7,463 nucleotides of DNA from positions 1-7,463 of the forward strand of contig JAGOCN010000032.1 in NCBI GenBank assembly GCA_017998735.1, written 5' to 3'. A program made the translations under genes and the position numbers. This DNA is from Giesbergeria sp. Lineage in GTDB: Bacteria; Pseudomonadota; Gammaproteobacteria; Burkholderiales; Burkholderiaceae_C. Positions 5,221 through 7,463 of the stretch are shown here, piece by piece. The notes under the pieces were generated by a model. That model saw only the letters and a list, made by a program, of their open reading frames with translations. It did no database searches and was not told where the DNA came from. The number at the start of each line of letters is the position of its first letter. The stretch's first letter is position 1.

Positions 5221-5246
5221 TGTGCGATCCACGCTGCTGCGTTGCT

Positions 5247-7463
5247 TCAGCTGCTGCCCAGCCATTTCAGCCCCGGCGGCAGCGCCTCACCAAAGCTGCG
5301 CCGCTGGTCGGCTTCGTCCAGCTGCACGGCGTCCCGCACCATCGCCGCCCAGCTGGCCGGGGCGCGGGCGGCGTCCAGGCGGCGGGCCACCTGTTCGCGC
5401 AGGTCGGGCGGCAGGTCGCGGCTGCGGTCGCCGCTCATGCGGGCCATCTGGGCAGCGGCAAAGGCGGCCGGTTCCACGGTTTTCCAGTCCAGCGCCAGCA
5501 GCGCGGCCAGCCAGTCGGCGGCCAGGGCGGGCGGCACCACGGTGTGCGCGCTGCCGTACAGCGGCACGCGCGCGCCAATGCGGCCCAGCGCCCACCAGGT
5601 TTGCGGGTTCTCGGTCGGGCGCTGCAGGCGCTGCAGCACCCAGCGGCCGGTGTCGCTGCGGTGCTCCACCGGCAATTGCTCCAGCACGGCGGACAGCCGC
5701 ACCATGTCGTCGTAGCTGCCCTGCACCGGGTCCTTGGCGCGCTTGCGGGCATCGGTGTGCTCCAGGTGGCCGGCCAGGGTTTCCAGAATCTGCAGCTGCT
5801 GGTCCCCGCTCAAACCACCGGCGGCGCGGCGCCACAGCGTCCACCATTCCGACCAGTTGCGGCTCTCCAGCGTGTACTGGACGCCGTCGGCAAACAATGG
5901 CCAGAGCTGTTCGATGCGCCAGCTGTCCAGCGGCGTGCCCTGGCCGGGGCGCAGGCAGTAGCCGGCCAGGTTCAGCCAGACGCGCTCGTGCTCGGCGCTG
6001 CGCCGGCGCCGGCGGGCGCGCCCCCACAGCGCATCAAACAGCGTGCGCAGCAGCGCCAGGCTCCAGGTGTCGCGTGCGCCCAGCAGGCGCTCCAGCGTGC
6101 TGCGCAGCTGGCGCACCTCGCGTGCGCCGGGCTTGTCGGTGGGAGCGCCGCCAAAGATGCGCTCGATGTGCGCCACCGCTTCGGCCACGCGCGGGTGCGG
6201 GGCGGCGTCCTGGGCTGCAGTGTCGGCGGGGTCCGTGCCTGCGCCGCCCTTGGCAGGCGCCGCCGTGGCGGCCGCTCCGCTGCGCAGCTGGAACGCCAGC
6301 AGCCAGCGCTGTGCCGGGTCCTGCACGGCGGTGCAGTGCATCTCCAGCGTGCCGACCTCGGTCATGCTGGCGCTCAATTGCACCGCCACATCGGCGCGGC
6401 GCCGGCCCTGCGGGGCGGGCAGCACGGTTTCCATCGGCGGCAGGCGCACAAACACCGGTGCCTCGCTGCCGTTCCTGCCGTCCGCGCCTTCGCCGTCTGC
6501 GGTTTCGGTGCCGGCCGGGGCGGTGGCGGCAGCGTTCAGGTCCACCACGTCGCCTGCCTTCCAGGGCGTGTCCGCCGCCGAGGCCAGCAGGTGAAAACGC
6601 ACCGCCTGCCCCAGCCGCAGGGCAAAACTGTGCCCGGCCAGGCGCACCTCCACACCGGTGTCGGTGCCCCGCGGCAGCACGCAGATGGCGCGGCAGCGTT
6701 TGCCGGGCTGCTGGTGCTGCTTCGGGCCGTCCAGCAGCAAAAAGTAGCTGCGCGCCGCGCCGCCGCCCACGCCGCGTGCCAGTTCAGGCACGCGCCCGGC
6801 GCGCACCAGCGCATGGGCGACCGCGCCACGGGCGACTGCCACATCGGGGTCGGCGTTGTGCAGCACGCGCACCGGCGCGCCGCGCCACTGGGTCAGCAAT
6901 GCTTGCAGCCGCTCGGCCAGCGCCGGCGCGCGGAACACCCCGCCGTTGAGCAGCAGCGTGTCGGGAATGGGCAAAGCTGCCAATCCCTGGTTTGACTGGG
7001 CCTGCCCTTGCATGGCCCCCTCTCCCTCTGGGAGAGGGTGGGGGTGAGGGCCAGCGGCGCTGGACAAGGCATTGCTCTGGCCAGATGGCAATTGCGCCAG
7101 CAACCTTTCTGGACTGTCATCGCCCAGCGCCGCCCGCGCCGCGCCGGCATGGCGCGCCAGAAAGGCCGCCAGGTGCCGCGTGATGGCCGGGTCGGCCGGG
7201 TAGGGCAGGCCAAATTCCACCAGAGCGCTGCTGCGCTTGCGCGGCCGTTCGCTGGCCGGCAGCAGCGGCACAAAGCCGTCGATGACCCACTGCTGCACCT
7301 CGGCGCGGGTCAGCGTGACCGAGCGCGCCCCGCCCACCAGCCGCGCCCCGCCGCCCAGCAGCGTGACGCTGGTCTGCTCGGGGGCGTTGTCGCCCAGCAG
7401 CAGCTCCTTGGCCACGCGGCAGCGCTGCACCAGCTGCGACAGGCGCGCTGCCGACAGCTGGCC
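5247..7463 (-). CDS. Hsp70-family protein with DUF3731-like C-terminal domain (5' end missing)
   Basis: The frame runs off the right edge; 738 C-terminal residues are visible (residue 1 at 7463), so the whole protein would be roughly 900 or more. The GTG at 7430 is only an internal Val. The fragment begins in the actin-like ATPase domain: VTLLGGGARLVGG (about 33-45), FGLPYPADPAITRHLAAFL (84-102), LLLNGGVFRAPALAERL (170-186, the nucleotide-contacting Gly-Gly loop) and HNADPDVAVARGAVAHAL (202-219), the last typical of Hsp70. A substrate-domain-like beta region follows (about 235-395; SYFLLL, CVLPRG, VQLSASMTEVGTLEMHC), then an Ala/Gly-rich linker and a long helical region (about 450-738; REVRQLRSTLERLLGARDTW, HERVWLNLAGYCLRPGQGTP, WSEWWTLWRR) that I recognise as DUF3731. 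Such proteins are ATP-driven chaperone-like factors of unsettled role, in my recollection often encoded beside a shorter Hsp70 gene; that neighbour would be outside the window. A 16-residue stretch (about 136-151) is encoded by a REP-like repeat. Confidence 0.88.
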   Translation of the reverse strand, partial: GQLSAARLSQLVQRCRVAKELLLGDNAPEQTSVTLLGGGARLVGGARSVTLTRAEVQQWVIDGFVPLLPASERPRKRSSALVEFGLPYPADPAITRHLAAFLARHAGAARAALGDDSPERLLAQLPSGQSNALSSAAGPHPHPLPEGEGAMQGQAQSNQGLAALPIPDTLLLNGGVFRAPALAERLQALLTQWRGAPVRVLHNADPDVAVARGAVAHALVRAGRVPELARGVGGGAARSYFLLLDGPKQHQQPGKRCRAICVLPRGTDTGVEVRLAGHSFALRLGQAVRFHLLASAADTPWKAGDVVDLNAAATAPAGTETADGEGADGRNGSEAPVFVRLPPMETVLPAPQGRRRADVAVQLSASMTEVGTLEMHCTAVQDPAQRWLLAFQLRSGAAATAAPAKGGAGTDPADTAAQDAAPHPRVAEAVAHIERIFGGAPTDKPGAREVRQLRSTLERLLGARDTWSLALLRTLFDALWGRARRRRRSAEHERVWLNLAGYCLRPGQGTPLDSWRIEQLWPLFADGVQYTLESRNWSEWWTLWRRAAGGLSGDQQLQILETLAGHLEHTDARKRAKDPVQGSYDDMVRLSAVLEQLPVEHRSDTGRWVLQRLQRPTENPQTWWALGRIGARVPLYGSAHTVVPPALAADWLAALLALDWKTVEPAAFAAAQMARMSGDRSRDLPPDLREQVARRLDAARAPASWAAMVRDAVQLDEADQRRSFGEALPPGLKWLGSS
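7014..7063 (+). repeat. REP-like GC palindrome inside the Hsp70-like gene
   Basis: CCCTCTCCC (7018-7026) and GGGAGAGGG (7030-7038) form a perfect 9-bp stem around TCT, followed by TGGGGGTGAGGGCCAGCG. It is related to the intergenic element at 4241-4288 and in the same orientation. Here it is translated on the - strand as GPHPHPLPEGEGA, without breaking the frame. The peptide is typical of this repeat family when read through and has no counterpart in the Hsp70 fold. Confidence 0.82.

Noticed and set aside
5009..6949. Very long + strand open frames (646 and 591 residues) opposite the Hsp70-like gene
   Set aside because: They are Arg/Pro/Ala/His-rich with no recognisable motif, and the opposite frame has clear Hsp70 motifs throughout. 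Long antisense frames are expected in GC-rich DNA.

Overview
The window is GC-rich, compactly coded DNA, most likely from a betaproteobacterium of the Burkholderiales, probably the family Comamonadaceae. Three things point there: the ZIP transporter aligns position by position with the Bordetella ZIP of known structure; two intergenic copies of a 60-bp element resemble one I recall as abundant in Comamonadaceae genomes; and the gene set (PHB-depolymerase-type esterase, TenA, DUF421 protein, Hsp70 with a DUF3731-like tail) is ordinary chromosomal content for that group. No phage, plasmid, transposase, CRISPR, tRNA or rRNA signal was seen.

Layout, left to right. (1) Positions 1-441 hold the 3' end of a lytic transglycosylase gene on the + strand, followed by a short spacer with a terminator-like hairpin. 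(2) Positions 682-1599 hold a complete ZIP-family metal transporter (+) with an intact two-metal site. (3) A convergent spacer (1600-1852) contains a hairpin, repeat copy A and a small tandem repeat. (4) Positions 1853-2914 hold a PHB-depolymerase-family esterase on the - strand. (5) A divergent spacer (2915-3149) contains an inverted repeat. (6) tenA (3150-3869, +) starts at a TTG supported by a ribosome binding site; 92 bp later comes a small conserved helical protein gene (3962-4192, +) that ends in a clear rho-independent terminator. (7) A REP-like GC palindrome lies at 4241-4288. (8) A DUF421 membrane protein gene (4414-5010, -) has a 13-bp tandem repeat in its leader. (9) Repeat copy B, inverted relative to copy A, lies at 5143-5202. 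(10) From 5247 to the right edge runs the 3' part of a large Hsp70-family gene (-), with a second copy of the REP-like palindrome embedded in frame in its nucleotide-binding domain.

The genes do not form an obvious common pathway. They are separate short transcription units: metal uptake, ester hydrolysis, thiamin salvage, a small conserved protein of unknown role, a membrane protein of unknown role and a chaperone-like ATPase. I did not find a convincing new multi-gene system. The observations most worth a second look concern repeats: a palindromic intergenic element apparently domesticated as an in-frame peptide in the Hsp70-like protein, and a pair of inverted 60-bp repeats bracketing a 3.4-kb block. 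No CDS-free stretch exceeds 300 bases.
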